Source: Clostridiales bacterium (GTDB taxonomy: Bacteria; Bacillota_A; Clostridia; Oscillospirales; Oscillospiraceae). From it: a stretch of DNA of 7,289 nt. The stretch lies in NCBI GenBank assembly GCA_019410105.1, contig DXTB01000038.1:1-7289 (forward strand), written 5' to 3'. The notes below the pieces were generated by a model, which worked only from the letters and a program-made list of their open reading frames with translations, was not told where the DNA came from and searched no databases. Positions within the stretch are counted from its first letter, which is position 1, and each line of letters starts with the position of its first letter. Positions 1 through 5,663 of this stretch are shown here, piece by piece. A program made the position numbers and the translations under genes.

Positions 1-21
1 CCCTGGTACACCCCCCCCCGC

Positions 22-36
22 GCCGCCCCCGGCGGC
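22..36 (+). other. GC hairpin 1 in leader
   Basis: GCCGCC (22-27) and GGCGGC (31-36) are perfect reverse complements around a CCC loop, giving a 6-bp all-GC stem. No T tract follows, so it is not an intrinsic terminator by itself. Such short GC stems can occur by chance in sequence this GC-rich. Confidence 0.35.
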
Positions 37-57
37 ACAGCGGGTTTGATCCCCCCT

Positions 58-78
58 CACCTGTGCACAGCGCAGGTG
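58..78 (+). other. Hairpin 2 in leader
   Basis: CACCTGTGC (58-66) pairs with GCGCAGGTG (70-78) around the loop ACA: nine pairs including one G-U wobble. No T tract follows. It may be part of a structured leader RNA together with the neighbouring repeats. Confidence 0.4.
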
Positions 79-116
79 GTTGCCCGCCGATGGTGGAGCA
101 AGCAGCGGCGTACTCC

Positions 117-133
117 GGCGAACTGAATTCGCC
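117..133 (+). other. Hairpin 3 in leader
   Basis: GGCGAA (117-122) and TTCGCC (128-133) are perfect reverse complements with a five-base loop CTGAA. It sits 10 bases upstream of the larger dyad at 144-187. Its function is unknown; a structured leader element is an inference. Confidence 0.35.
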
Positions 134-143
134 TGCGGACCTC

Positions 144-193
144 TTTTGCAATTCTTTTACCCGCAAAGCGGGTAAAACTCTGCAAGGCTTTTT
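144..193 (+). promoter_or_regulatory. Large dyad and T tract upstream of purM (attenuator/terminator or operator)
   Basis: TTTTACCCGC (155-164) and GCGGGTAAAA (168-177) form a perfect 10-bp inverted repeat around AAA. Outside it, TTGCA (146-150) matches TGCAA (181-185), extendable by two G-U pairs, so the whole of 144-187 can fold as one long stem with a small internal loop. A run of five T (189-193) follows directly. As RNA this resembles an intrinsic terminator: either the end of an upstream transcript or an attenuator in the purM leader. As DNA, the inner 23-bp dyad could be an operator for a dimeric repressor. I do not recognise it as a known Pur box or riboswitch. It ends about 50 bp before the purM start codon. 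Confidence 0.5.
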
Positions 194-241
194 CCTCTAC
201 CCCAGCGCCCCATTTCCTCATTGTTATCTGGAGGTTTTGAC

Positions 242-1282
242 ATGAAGAACTCCCATTCCGAATCCTACGCCGCCGCCGGCGTGGACGTCACCGCCGGCTA
301 CGAGGCGGTCAACCGCATCAAGCCCCTGGTGGAGTCCACCTACATTCCCGGTGTCATGGGCTCTCTGGGCGGCTTCGGCGGCCTGTTCGCCCCCAATGTG
401 GCGGGCATGAAGAAGCCCGTCCTGGTCTCCGGTACCGACGGCGTGGGCACCAAGCTGAAAATCGCCTTTCTCATGGATAAGCACGACACCGTTGGCATCG
501 ACTGCGTGGCCATGTGCGTCAACGACATTATCTGCTCCGGTGCCTCTCCCCTGTTTTTCCTGGACTACGTGGCTGTGGGAAAGAATGTGCCCAGCCGCAT
601 CGAGGCCATCGTCTCCGGCGTCACCGAGGGCTGCCGTCAGGCCGGCTGCGCCCTCATCGGCGGCGAGACCGCCGAGATGCCCGGCTTCTATCCCGAGGAC
701 GAGTACGATCTGGCCGGCTTCTCCGTGGGTCTGGTGGACGAGTCCGACATGATCGACGGCTCCACCCTCTGCGAAGGGGATCTGCTCATCGGCCTGTGCT
801 CCAACGGCGTCCACTCCAACGGCTTCTCCCTGGTGCGCAAGGTGCTGCTGGACAACCCCAAGGCTCTGGATATCTATGTCTCCGAGCTGGGCCGCACCAT
901 CGGCGAGGAGCTGCTGCGCCCCACCCACATCTATGTAAAGTCCATCCAATGCCTGCGCCAGCACGGCGTAACTGTCAAGGCCATCAGCCACATCACCGGC
1001 GGCGGCCTGTATGAGAATGTGCCCCGCATGATGAAGGAGGGCCTCACCGCCCGCATCCGCACCTCCTCCTACCCCGTGCCCGCCATCTTCGAGCTCATTC
1101 AGAAGTCGGGTGACATCCCCGTGCGGGACATGTATAACACCTTCAACATGGGCATCGGCCTGGTCATCGCCATCCCCAAGGATCAGGTCGGCCACGCGCT
1201 GGACGTGCTGGCCCGGGCGGGCGAGCAGTCCTACGTCATCGGCGACGTGATCAAGGGCGACGCCGGCGTGGAGCTGGTCTGA
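242..1282 (+). CDS. purM: Phosphoribosylformylglycinamidine cyclo-ligase (AIR synthetase)
   Basis: This cytosolic enzyme closes the imidazole ring: FGAM + ATP gives AIR + ADP + phosphate, step 5 of purine synthesis. The 346-residue length is normal for the family. The N-terminal half carries SGTDGVGTK (63-71), VNDI (93-96) and GGETAEMPGFY (140-150). The C-terminal half carries NGVHSNGFSLVR (188-199), HITGGG (250-255) and YNTFNMGIG (298-306). These are the standard PurM signatures in the right order, typical of the PurM/PurL ATP-binding superfamily. I chose ATG 242 because GGAGG at 230-234 sits 7 bases before it; an in-frame TTG at 221 lies upstream of that site and is unlikely. purN starts 11 bp downstream, so the two are almost certainly cotranscribed. 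A long dyad with a T tract (144-193) in front of it is a possible control point. Confidence 0.97.
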   Translation: MKNSHSESYAAAGVDVTAGYEAVNRIKPLVESTYIPGVMGSLGGFGGLFAPNVAGMKKPVLVSGTDGVGTKLKIAFLMDKHDTVGIDCVAMCVNDIICSGASPLFFLDYVAVGKNVPSRIEAIVSGVTEGCRQAGCALIGGETAEMPGFYPEDEYDLAGFSVGLVDESDMIDGSTLCEGDLLIGLCSNGVHSNGFSLVRKVLLDNPKALDIYVSELGRTIGEELLRPTHIYVKSIQCLRQHGVTVKAISHITGGGLYENVPRMMKEGLTARIRTSSYPVPAIFELIQKSGDIPVRDMYNTFNMGIGLVIAIPKDQVGHALDVLARAGEQSYVIGDVIKGDAGVELV

Positions 1283-1293
1283 GGGCAGGGCGC

Positions 1294-1917
1294 ATGGTAC
1301 GAATTGCCGTCTTGGTTTCCGGCGGGGGCACCAACCTCCAGGCACTGATCGACGCCCAGAGCCGGGGTGAGCTGAAAAACGGCCGCATCGCCGCCGTGCT
1401 CTCCTCCCGGCCCGACGCCTACGCCCTGGAGCGGGCCGCCCGGGCCGGCATCCCCGGCTATGTGGTGGCCCGGAAAGACTTCGCCTCCAACCGGGAGATG
1501 ACCGTGGCCCTGGTGGACAAGCTCCGTGAGCTGAATATCGGGCTGGTGGTGCTGGCCGGCTTCCTGCACATCCTTACCGGGGAGATGGTGGCCGCCTTCC
1601 CCAACGCCATCCTCAACGTCCACCCCGCCCTCATCCCCTCCTTCTGCGGCGCGGGCTACTACGGCCTCCACGTCCACGAGGCCGCCCTGGCCTACGGCGT
1701 GAAGCTCACCGGCGCTACCGTCCACTTCGTCAATGAAGAGCCCGACGGCGGCCCCATCGTCCTCCAGAGGGCGGTGGAGATCTTGGAGGGGGACACCCCC
1801 GAGGTACTCCAGCGCCGGGTGATGGAGCAGGCAGAGTGGCATATCCTTCCCCAGGCCGTCTCCCTGTTCTGTGAGGGGCGGCTCTGTGTGGAGGGAAGGA
1901 TCGTCCATATTTTATAA
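1294..1917 (+). CDS. purN: Phosphoribosylglycinamide formyltransferase (GAR transformylase)
   Basis: Transfers the formyl group of 10-formyl-tetrahydrofolate to GAR, giving FGAR (step 3). The 207 residues match the usual length of about 190-215. Seen: the phosphate loop SGGGTNLQAL (9-18), LAGFLHIL (87-94), the active-site segment NVHPALIPSF (108-117), and DGGPIV starting at Asp151. From the known E. coli enzyme, the catalytic residues are an Asn, a His and an Asp; these correspond here to N108, H110 and D151, so the protein looks active. LAGFLHIL has His where many family members have Arg, probably a harmless lineage variant. The ribosome site is weak (GAGGG about 8 bases upstream, overlapping the purM stop region), which suggests translation partly coupled to purM. 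The formyl donor is shared with the AICAR transformylase encoded downstream. Confidence 0.97.
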   Translation: MVRIAVLVSGGGTNLQALIDAQSRGELKNGRIAAVLSSRPDAYALERAARAGIPGYVVARKDFASNREMTVALVDKLRELNIGLVVLAGFLHILTGEMVAAFPNAILNVHPALIPSFCGAGYYGLHVHEAALAYGVKLTGATVHFVNEEPDGGPIVLQRAVEILEGDTPEVLQRRVMEQAEWHILPQAVSLFCEGRLCVEGRIVHIL

Positions 1918-1938
1918 TTTCATAGGAGGTATGGAGAC

Positions 1939-2115
1939 ATGAGCGATCTGCGTCTTCTGGCACTTGTCCTCAGCGGCGGTTTCCTGTTCTTTGGTGGAAT
2001 CTGGCTTGGCGGAGACTACGGGCTCGCTCTGTTGCTGCTTGGCTTGGTCGTTCTGCTGGTTCCTGTTGTTCTGGCGTGTATTTCCCTGATCCGCTGGCTG
2101 GCGGCTCATGATTAG
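1939..2115 (+). CDS. Small two-helix membrane protein, unknown function
   Basis: I do not recognise this 58-residue protein. It starts MSDLRLLALV and ends RWLAAHD. Two hydrophobic stretches (about 5-22 and 28-50) are separated by a short GGDYG turn, so it should be a small helical-hairpin membrane protein with a short basic/polar C-terminus. The start is well supported: AGGAGG at 1924-1929 lies 9 bases before ATG 1939. A competing ATG at 1931 is only one base from that site and reads just three codons before a stop. It follows purN by 21 bp and is followed after another 21 bp by the putative lipoprotein gene, which has the same ATAGGAGG ribosome-site string. The shared layout suggests the two small genes form a unit. 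No link to purine synthesis is visible. Confidence 0.7.
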   Translation: MSDLRLLALVLSGGFLFFGGIWLGGDYGLALLLLGLVVLLVPVVLACISLIRWLAAHD

Positions 2116-2136
2116 CACGATAGGAGGCGTTTTCAG

Positions 2137-2757
2137 ATGAAGCGAACCGCAGTCATTGTAATCCTATCTTTGCTTGCAGCATTCGTATTTTCCGCCTGCG
2201 CGCCCGCAGCCCCCAGCGGTCAAACGCCTGAATTTTTGAATGACATCGGGAAAACACTCATCGAATTAAAAAATGAGCATCCAGAAGGCGAAATAATTGA
2301 AAGCTTAGATTCATCCCCAGATTGTGCCGCTATATGCTTTGGGGAGCCGGAGGCGGAATATGCTTATTACTTTTTCGGAACGCAGAGCGGCGATTCTGAA
2401 AAGGCCATGAGCGAATGTGAGGAACAGCTGAAATGTGCGGGCTTTGTCACCACCGCAAACATACTTTTCCCAGACATGGAAGATGACATGTCCTTTGAAG
2501 ATTTTTTCTCCTTGATCGGTGTGGACGATTATGAGTATTTCGTGGAAGATACGCTTGCAGCAGGTTGGTTAAGATTCATGTATCAAGATATGGAAGTAAT
2601 GGTGAATACAAACGAAATTACTCCTCGTGGCGGATGGGATTTTACTGGAGAAGAAATCGTGAAGCGTGATGCTCCGGTGTCGATTGCAGACCCGGAAATA
2701 TTAAATACCAACAGTGACCTAGCGGGTGCAGTTATGTTCGATAAAACCGTGTCATGA
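2137..2757 (+). CDS. Putative secreted lipoprotein, unknown function
   Basis: A 206-residue protein I do not recognise. The N-terminus is a lipoprotein-like signal peptide: MKR, then a hydrophobic core (about 5-18), then FSAC with Cys21 as the likely lipidated residue. The lipobox has Phe at -3 instead of the usual Leu/Val/Ile, so lipidation is probable rather than certain. The mature part is acidic, with further cysteines at 63, 67, 94 and 100; the 63/67 pair sits in DCAAIC. No enzymatic motif is evident. AGGAGG at 2122-2127, 9 bases before ATG 2137, fixes the start. Base composition differs sharply from the neighbours: hand counts give 21/60 G+C for 2221-2280 and 24/60 for 2581-2640, against 40/60 for 3061-3120 in the next gene. 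That suggests acquisition from elsewhere. A function at the outer face of the membrane is inference only. Confidence 0.8.
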   Translation: MKRTAVIVILSLLAAFVFSACAPAAPSGQTPEFLNDIGKTLIELKNEHPEGEIIESLDSSPDCAAICFGEPEAEYAYYFFGTQSGDSEKAMSECEEQLKCAGFVTTANILFPDMEDDMSFEDFFSLIGVDDYEYFVEDTLAAGWLRFMYQDMEVMVNTNEITPRGGWDFTGEEIVKRDAPVSIADPEILNTNSDLAGAVMFDKTVS

Positions 2758-2858
2758 GAACATATTACTGCAACTGGTGTGCGCATTTCTTTCCCGAGGG
2801 ATTGTCGAAATAATACATCCCCCTGTCTGTAGACTTATTTCAAGAATTCCTCACAAAT

Positions 2859-2889
2859 GTTACATTCAGCAAGGCAATAACAGTATGAT
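2859..2889 (+). promoter_or_regulatory. Possible sigma-A-type promoter before purO
   Basis: TATGAT (2884-2889) is one mismatch from the -10 consensus. Upstream, GTTACA (2859-2864, 19-base spacer) or TTACAT (2860-2865, 18-base spacer) could serve as a weak -35. The surrounding 2758-2909 gap is AT-rich compared with the pur genes and lies at the right place to restart transcription after the two inserted small genes. The -35 match and spacer are poor, so this is a candidate only. Confidence 0.3.
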
Positions 2890-2909
2890 ATCGTAGAATG
2901 GAGATTATC

Positions 2910-3623
2910 ATGAAAAACCTGGATCTTACCACGCTGCTGCGCAGCAACCCCTATCCCGGACGCGGCATCGTGCTGGGCAGCTCCCCCGACGGGGAGAAGT
3001 CCGTCATTGCCTATTTTATCATGGGACGCAGCGAGAACTCCCGCAACCGGGTCTTCGTGGAGACCCCTGACGGCATCCGCACCCAGGCCTTTGCCCCCTC
3101 CAAAATGACCGACCCCTCCCTTATTATCTACGCCCCTGTGCGGGTGTTCGGCACCTCCACCATCGTCACCAACGGCGACCAGACCGACACCATCCGCGAG
3201 GGACTGGCCGCGGGCAAGACCTTTGCCCAGGCCCTCCACACCCGGACCTTTGAGCCCGACGCCCCCAACTACACCCCCCGTATCTCCGGGCTGGTGAAAA
3301 AGAACGGTGACTATACCCTGTCCATCCTCAAGAGCGCGGACGGCGATCCCGCCTCCTGCCGCCGGTATTTCTTCGCCTATGAGGCCCCCCGCGCCGGGCA
3401 GGGCCATTTCATCCACACCTACATGGGCGACGGCACCCCCCTGCCCTCCTTTGTGGGGGAACCGGAGCAGGTGGAAATCCCCTGCGGCACCCCCGCGGAG
3501 CTTGCCGATCTGTTGTGGGACAGCCTCAACGCGGAGAATAAGGTCTCTCTCTTTGTGCGCTACATCGACCGGAAAACCGGAGATTGGGAGACTGTGATCA
3601 AAAACAAGCATGCATCAGCCTGA
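2910..3623 (+). CDS. purO: IMP cyclohydrolase, archaeal PurO type
   Basis: Catalyses the last step of IMP synthesis, ring closure of FAICAR to IMP. The 237 residues show no similarity to the MGS-like cyclohydrolase half of PurH. Instead they match the PurO family (IMP_cyclohyd), known first from methanogenic archaea: YPGRGIVLG (15-23), AYFIMGRSENSRNR (34-47), SLIIYAPVR (70-78), VTNGDQTDTI (86-95) and the YTPRISG segment (121-127), the last two resembling archaeal PurO as I remember it. It is somewhat longer than the roughly 200-residue archaeal enzyme. I prefer ATG 2910, since GGAG at 2900-2903 is 6 bases upstream; an in-frame ATG at 2898 would add four residues but lacks a good ribosome site. 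The gene just downstream encodes the preceding step as a separate protein, which strongly supports the assignment. Symbol by homology; some annotations simply say IMP cyclohydrolase. Confidence 0.9.
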   Translation: MKNLDLTTLLRSNPYPGRGIVLGSSPDGEKSVIAYFIMGRSENSRNRVFVETPDGIRTQAFAPSKMTDPSLIIYAPVRVFGTSTIVTNGDQTDTIREGLAAGKTFAQALHTRTFEPDAPNYTPRISGLVKKNGDYTLSILKSADGDPASCRRYFFAYEAPRAGQGHFIHTYMGDGTPLPSFVGEPEQVEIPCGTPAELADLLWDSLNAENKVSLFVRYIDRKTGDWETVIKNKHASA

Positions 3624-3627
3624 CGGA

Positions 3628-3679
3628 CGGCCGCAGGCCGCCCCAGATATACACAGTCCGAGGGCGGCCCGCGGCCGCC
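3628..3679 (+). promoter_or_regulatory. Set of mutually exclusive GC hairpins between purO and the transformylase gene
   Basis: Four GC-rich segments can pair in alternative ways. CGGCC (3628-3632) pairs with GGCCG (3636-3640) around GCA. GGCGGCC (3663-3669) pairs with GGCCGCC (3673-3679) around CGC. Alternatively, GGCCGCCC (3636-3643) pairs perfectly with GGGCGGCC (3662-3669) across an 18-base loop, excluding both. There is no T tract. The layout resembles an attenuator or a ribosome-access switch, since the ribosome site GGAGG (3691-3695) lies 11 bases after the last arm. It could equally be an mRNA-stabilising structure or a chance result of GC-rich repetitive sequence. Confidence 0.35.
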
Positions 3680-3704
3680 GCTCACTTGACGGAGGTTTAT
3701 CGCA

Positions 3705-4877
3705 ATGACAGAACTGGAACTGAAATACGGCTGCAACCCCAACCAGAAGCCGGCCCGCATCTTTATGGAGGAGGGCGAGCTGCCTATCCAGGTGCTCAAC
3801 GGCAAGCCGGGCTACATCAACTTTCTGGACGCCTTCAACTCCTGGCAGTTGGTGAAAGAACTAGAGGAGGCCACCGGCCTGCCCGCCGCCGCATCCTTCA
3901 AGCACGTCTCCCCCGCTGGCGCCGCCGTGGGTACCCCCCTCACCGACGTGGAGCGGAAAATCTACTTTGCCGAGGATATGGAGCTCTCCCCCATCGCCTG
4001 CGCCTATGTCCGCGCCCGGGGTGCCGACCGGCTGTGCTCCTACGGCGACTGGGCCGCCCTCTCCGATGTGTGCGACGCCGACACCGCCCGCTACCTGGCC
4101 CTGGAGGTATCCGACGGCGTGATCGCCCCTGGCTACACCGACGAGGCCCTGGCCATCCTCAAAACCAAGCGCAAGGGCGGCTATAATGTGGTGCAGATCG
4201 ACCCGGACTATGCCCCCAAGGCCGTGGAGCACAAGGACGTCTTCGGTATCACCTTCGAGCAGGGCCGCAACAGCTTCGCCATCAACGAGGCCCTGCTGGA
4301 CAACATCGTCACCGACAACAAGGAGCTGCCCGAGTCCGCCAAGCGGGACATGCTCATCGCCCTCATCACCCTGAAGTACACCCAGTCCAACTCCGTCTGC
4401 TATGTGAAGGACGGCCAGGCCATCGGCGTGGGCGCGGGCCAGCAGAGCCGCATCCACTGTACCCGTCTGGCGGGGAACAAAGCGGACAACTGGCTCCTGC
4501 GGCAGCATCCCAAGGTGCTGGGCCTCTCCTTCGTGGACGGCATCCGCCGTCCCGACCGGGACAACGCCATCGACGTCTACCTCTCCGACGAGTACGAGGA
4601 CGTGCTGGCCGACGGCGTGTGGCAGAACACCTTTGAAATCCGGCCCGAGGTGCTCACGGCGGAGGAGAAAAAGGAGTGGATCGCCCGCCAGTCGGGCGTG
4701 ACCGTGGGCTCCGACGCCTTCTTCCCCTTCGGCGACAATGTGGAGCGTGCCCGCAAGAGCGGCGTACAGTACATCGTCCAGCCCGGCGGCTCCATCCGGG
4801 ACGACCATGTCATCGCCACCTGCAACAAGTACGGCATCGTCATGGCCTTTACCGGGATGCGGCTGTTCCACCACTAA
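3705..4877 (+). CDS. purH: Stand-alone AICAR transformylase (PurH C-terminal domain only, eukaryote-like)
   Basis: Formylates AICAR to FAICAR with 10-formyl-tetrahydrofolate (step 9). It has 390 residues, whereas bifunctional PurH has over 500; the N-terminal cyclohydrolase domain is absent, not cut off, since ATG 3705 has GGAGG at 3691-3695 (9-base spacing) and the protein begins right at the KYGCNPNQ segment. Other landmarks: LNGKPGYINFLDA (31-43), the catalytic Lys66-His67 in FKHVSPAGAAVG, RARGADRLCSYGD (103-115), KYTQSNSVCY and IGVGAGQQSRIHCTRLAG in the second half, SDAFFPFGDN, and a C-terminal RLFHH. These are nearly word for word the motifs of the human ATIC transformylase domain as I remember it, where the pair is Lys266-His267. 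Paired with the PurO-type gene upstream it completes IMP synthesis. Its stop codon overlaps the start of the traX-like gene. The symbol reflects the domain only. Confidence 0.95.
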   Translation: MTELELKYGCNPNQKPARIFMEEGELPIQVLNGKPGYINFLDAFNSWQLVKELEEATGLPAAASFKHVSPAGAAVGTPLTDVERKIYFAEDMELSPIACAYVRARGADRLCSYGDWAALSDVCDADTARYLALEVSDGVIAPGYTDEALAILKTKRKGGYNVVQIDPDYAPKAVEHKDVFGITFEQGRNSFAINEALLDNIVTDNKELPESAKRDMLIALITLKYTQSNSVCYVKDGQAIGVGAGQQSRIHCTRLAGNKADNWLLRQHPKVLGLSFVDGIRRPDRDNAIDVYLSDEYEDVLADGVWQNTFEIRPEVLTAEEKKEWIARQSGVTVGSDAFFPFGDNVERARKSGVQYIVQPGGSIRDDHVIATCNKYGIVMAFTGMRLFHH

Positions 4878-5653
4878 TGGAGGCACACCGCTACGGTCTG
4901 AGCGCCGCCGCTCTCAAATATCTGGCCGCGCTGTTTATGCTGGTGGATCATATCGGGATGGTCTTTCCCACCATGCTGACCGAGCTGGGCCTGCCCACCT
5001 GGGCGGATGGGCTGCCCCGGCTCATCGGGCGGCTGGCCTTTCCCATTTTCGCCTACTTCGTGGCCGAGGGCTGCCGCCGCACCCGCTTCTTCCACCGCTA
5101 TCTCATCCGGCTGGGAGCGTGTGCCCTTCTCTCCCAGGCGCCCTTCACCCTGGCCACCGGCGTCTGGGGCGGAAGTGTGCTCCTCACCTTCTTCCTCAGC
5201 GCCGGAGCCATCTATGGCTATGAGCGTCTGTCCAAAGCAGAGCACGGCCCGGCCGTGTCGGCCATTCCCCTGTTCGCGGCCTGTGCGCTGGCACTCCTGC
5301 TCAACGTGGACTACGGCTTCCCCGCCGTGCTCCTGATCTTCGCCCTTTACCTCTGCGGTGATAATCGCCGCCGAAAGCTGCTCTGTCTGGGAGCCGGTCT
5401 GGCTCTCCTCTATCTGCTCTACCAGCCCCTGATAGGGCTGCTCTCCCTCCCACTGTTCCGGCCGGACTGGATGGCGGGCTATCTGCTCCATGCCCTCCCT
5501 GTGTTTGCTCTCTACGCATTGTGCGCCGAGGCATCCCTCCTTCTGTTGGCCTGGTACCGTGGGCAATTGGGTGTGCAGAGCAAGTGGTTCTTTTATGTGT
5601 TCTATCCCGCGCACCTGCTGGGCCTATGGGCCCTGGGGCTGGCGCTGAATTGA
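4877..5653 (+). CDS. TraX-family integral membrane protein (putative acyltransferase-like)
   Basis: A 258-residue polytopic membrane protein with about seven or eight hydrophobic segments. It shows hallmarks of the TraX family (Pfam TraX): LKYLAALFMLVDHIG near the N-terminus with Asp24-His25, GRLAFPIFAYFVAEG (51-65), SQAPF (86-90), NVDYGFPAVLLI (143-154), and a C-terminal KWFFYVFYPAHLL (236-248). TraX of the F plasmid N-acetylates pilin, but chromosomal relatives in Firmicutes have no established substrate, so the function is unknown here; no conjugation genes are nearby. The start ATG 4877 shares its A with the TAA stop of the transformylase gene (TAATG). No ribosome site precedes it, so translation probably depends on re-initiation. 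The next in-frame ATG (Met21) would remove the conserved N-terminal helix start. The purD ribosome site overlaps its stop codon, so it is locked into the cluster. Confidence 0.88.
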   Translation: MEAHRYGLSAAALKYLAALFMLVDHIGMVFPTMLTELGLPTWADGLPRLIGRLAFPIFAYFVAEGCRRTRFFHRYLIRLGACALLSQAPFTLATGVWGGSVLLTFFLSAGAIYGYERLSKAEHGPAVSAIPLFAACALALLLNVDYGFPAVLLIFALYLCGDNRRRKLLCLGAGLALLYLLYQPLIGLLSLPLFRPDWMAGYLLHALPVFALYALCAEASLLLLAWYRGQLGVQSKWFFYVFYPAHLLGLWALGLALN

Positions 5654-5663
5654 GGTGTAAGCA

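Larger units (their letters stand above)
1..241 (+). other. Leader region upstream of purM, no supported gene
   Basis: I see no supportable gene here. One frame stays open from base 3 to 245, but it has no ribosome binding site, its translation begins with a proline/arginine-rich stretch read from C-runs, and it overlaps the purM start. The stretch holds a run of nine C (11-19), another of six C (51-56), and four separate inverted repeats (22-36, 58-78, 117-133, 144-187). It could be the 5' untranslated leader of the cluster, or the spacer after an upstream pur gene that lies outside the window. I found no convincing -35/-10 pair. Confidence 0.6.

Noticed and set aside
11..19. Run of nine C as a phase-variable tract
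   Set aside because: No supported coding frame or promoter spacer contains it, so there is nothing for slippage to switch; it may also be a sequencing-sensitive spot.
117..143. Resemblance of GGCGAACTG to part of the ZTP (pfl) riboswitch core
   Set aside because: The preceding GGGTCGTG-type segment and the downstream CCGCCTGGGC-type segment are not found in the right places; a 9-base match alone is not evidence.
63..245. Open frame of 60 codons from GTG 63 into the purM start
   Set aside because: There is no ribosome site, it overlaps all the leader hairpins and the purM start codon, and its residues show no recognisable pattern.
224..1345. Long minus-strand open frame opposite purM (373 codons)
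   Set aside because: It lies antisense to an unmistakable purM. Long antisense frames are expected opposite GC-ending codons, and the translation is His/Gly/Ala/Asp-rich with no family signature.
1931..1942. ATG at 1931 as start of the small membrane protein
   Set aside because: It reads Met-Glu-Thr then stop, and is only one base after the ribosome site; ATG 1939 has correct 9-base spacing and an open frame.
2898..2909. ATG 2898 as start of the IMP cyclohydrolase
   Set aside because: No Shine-Dalgarno lies upstream of it, while GGAG at 2900-2903 serves ATG 2910. Family similarity begins after Met at 2910.
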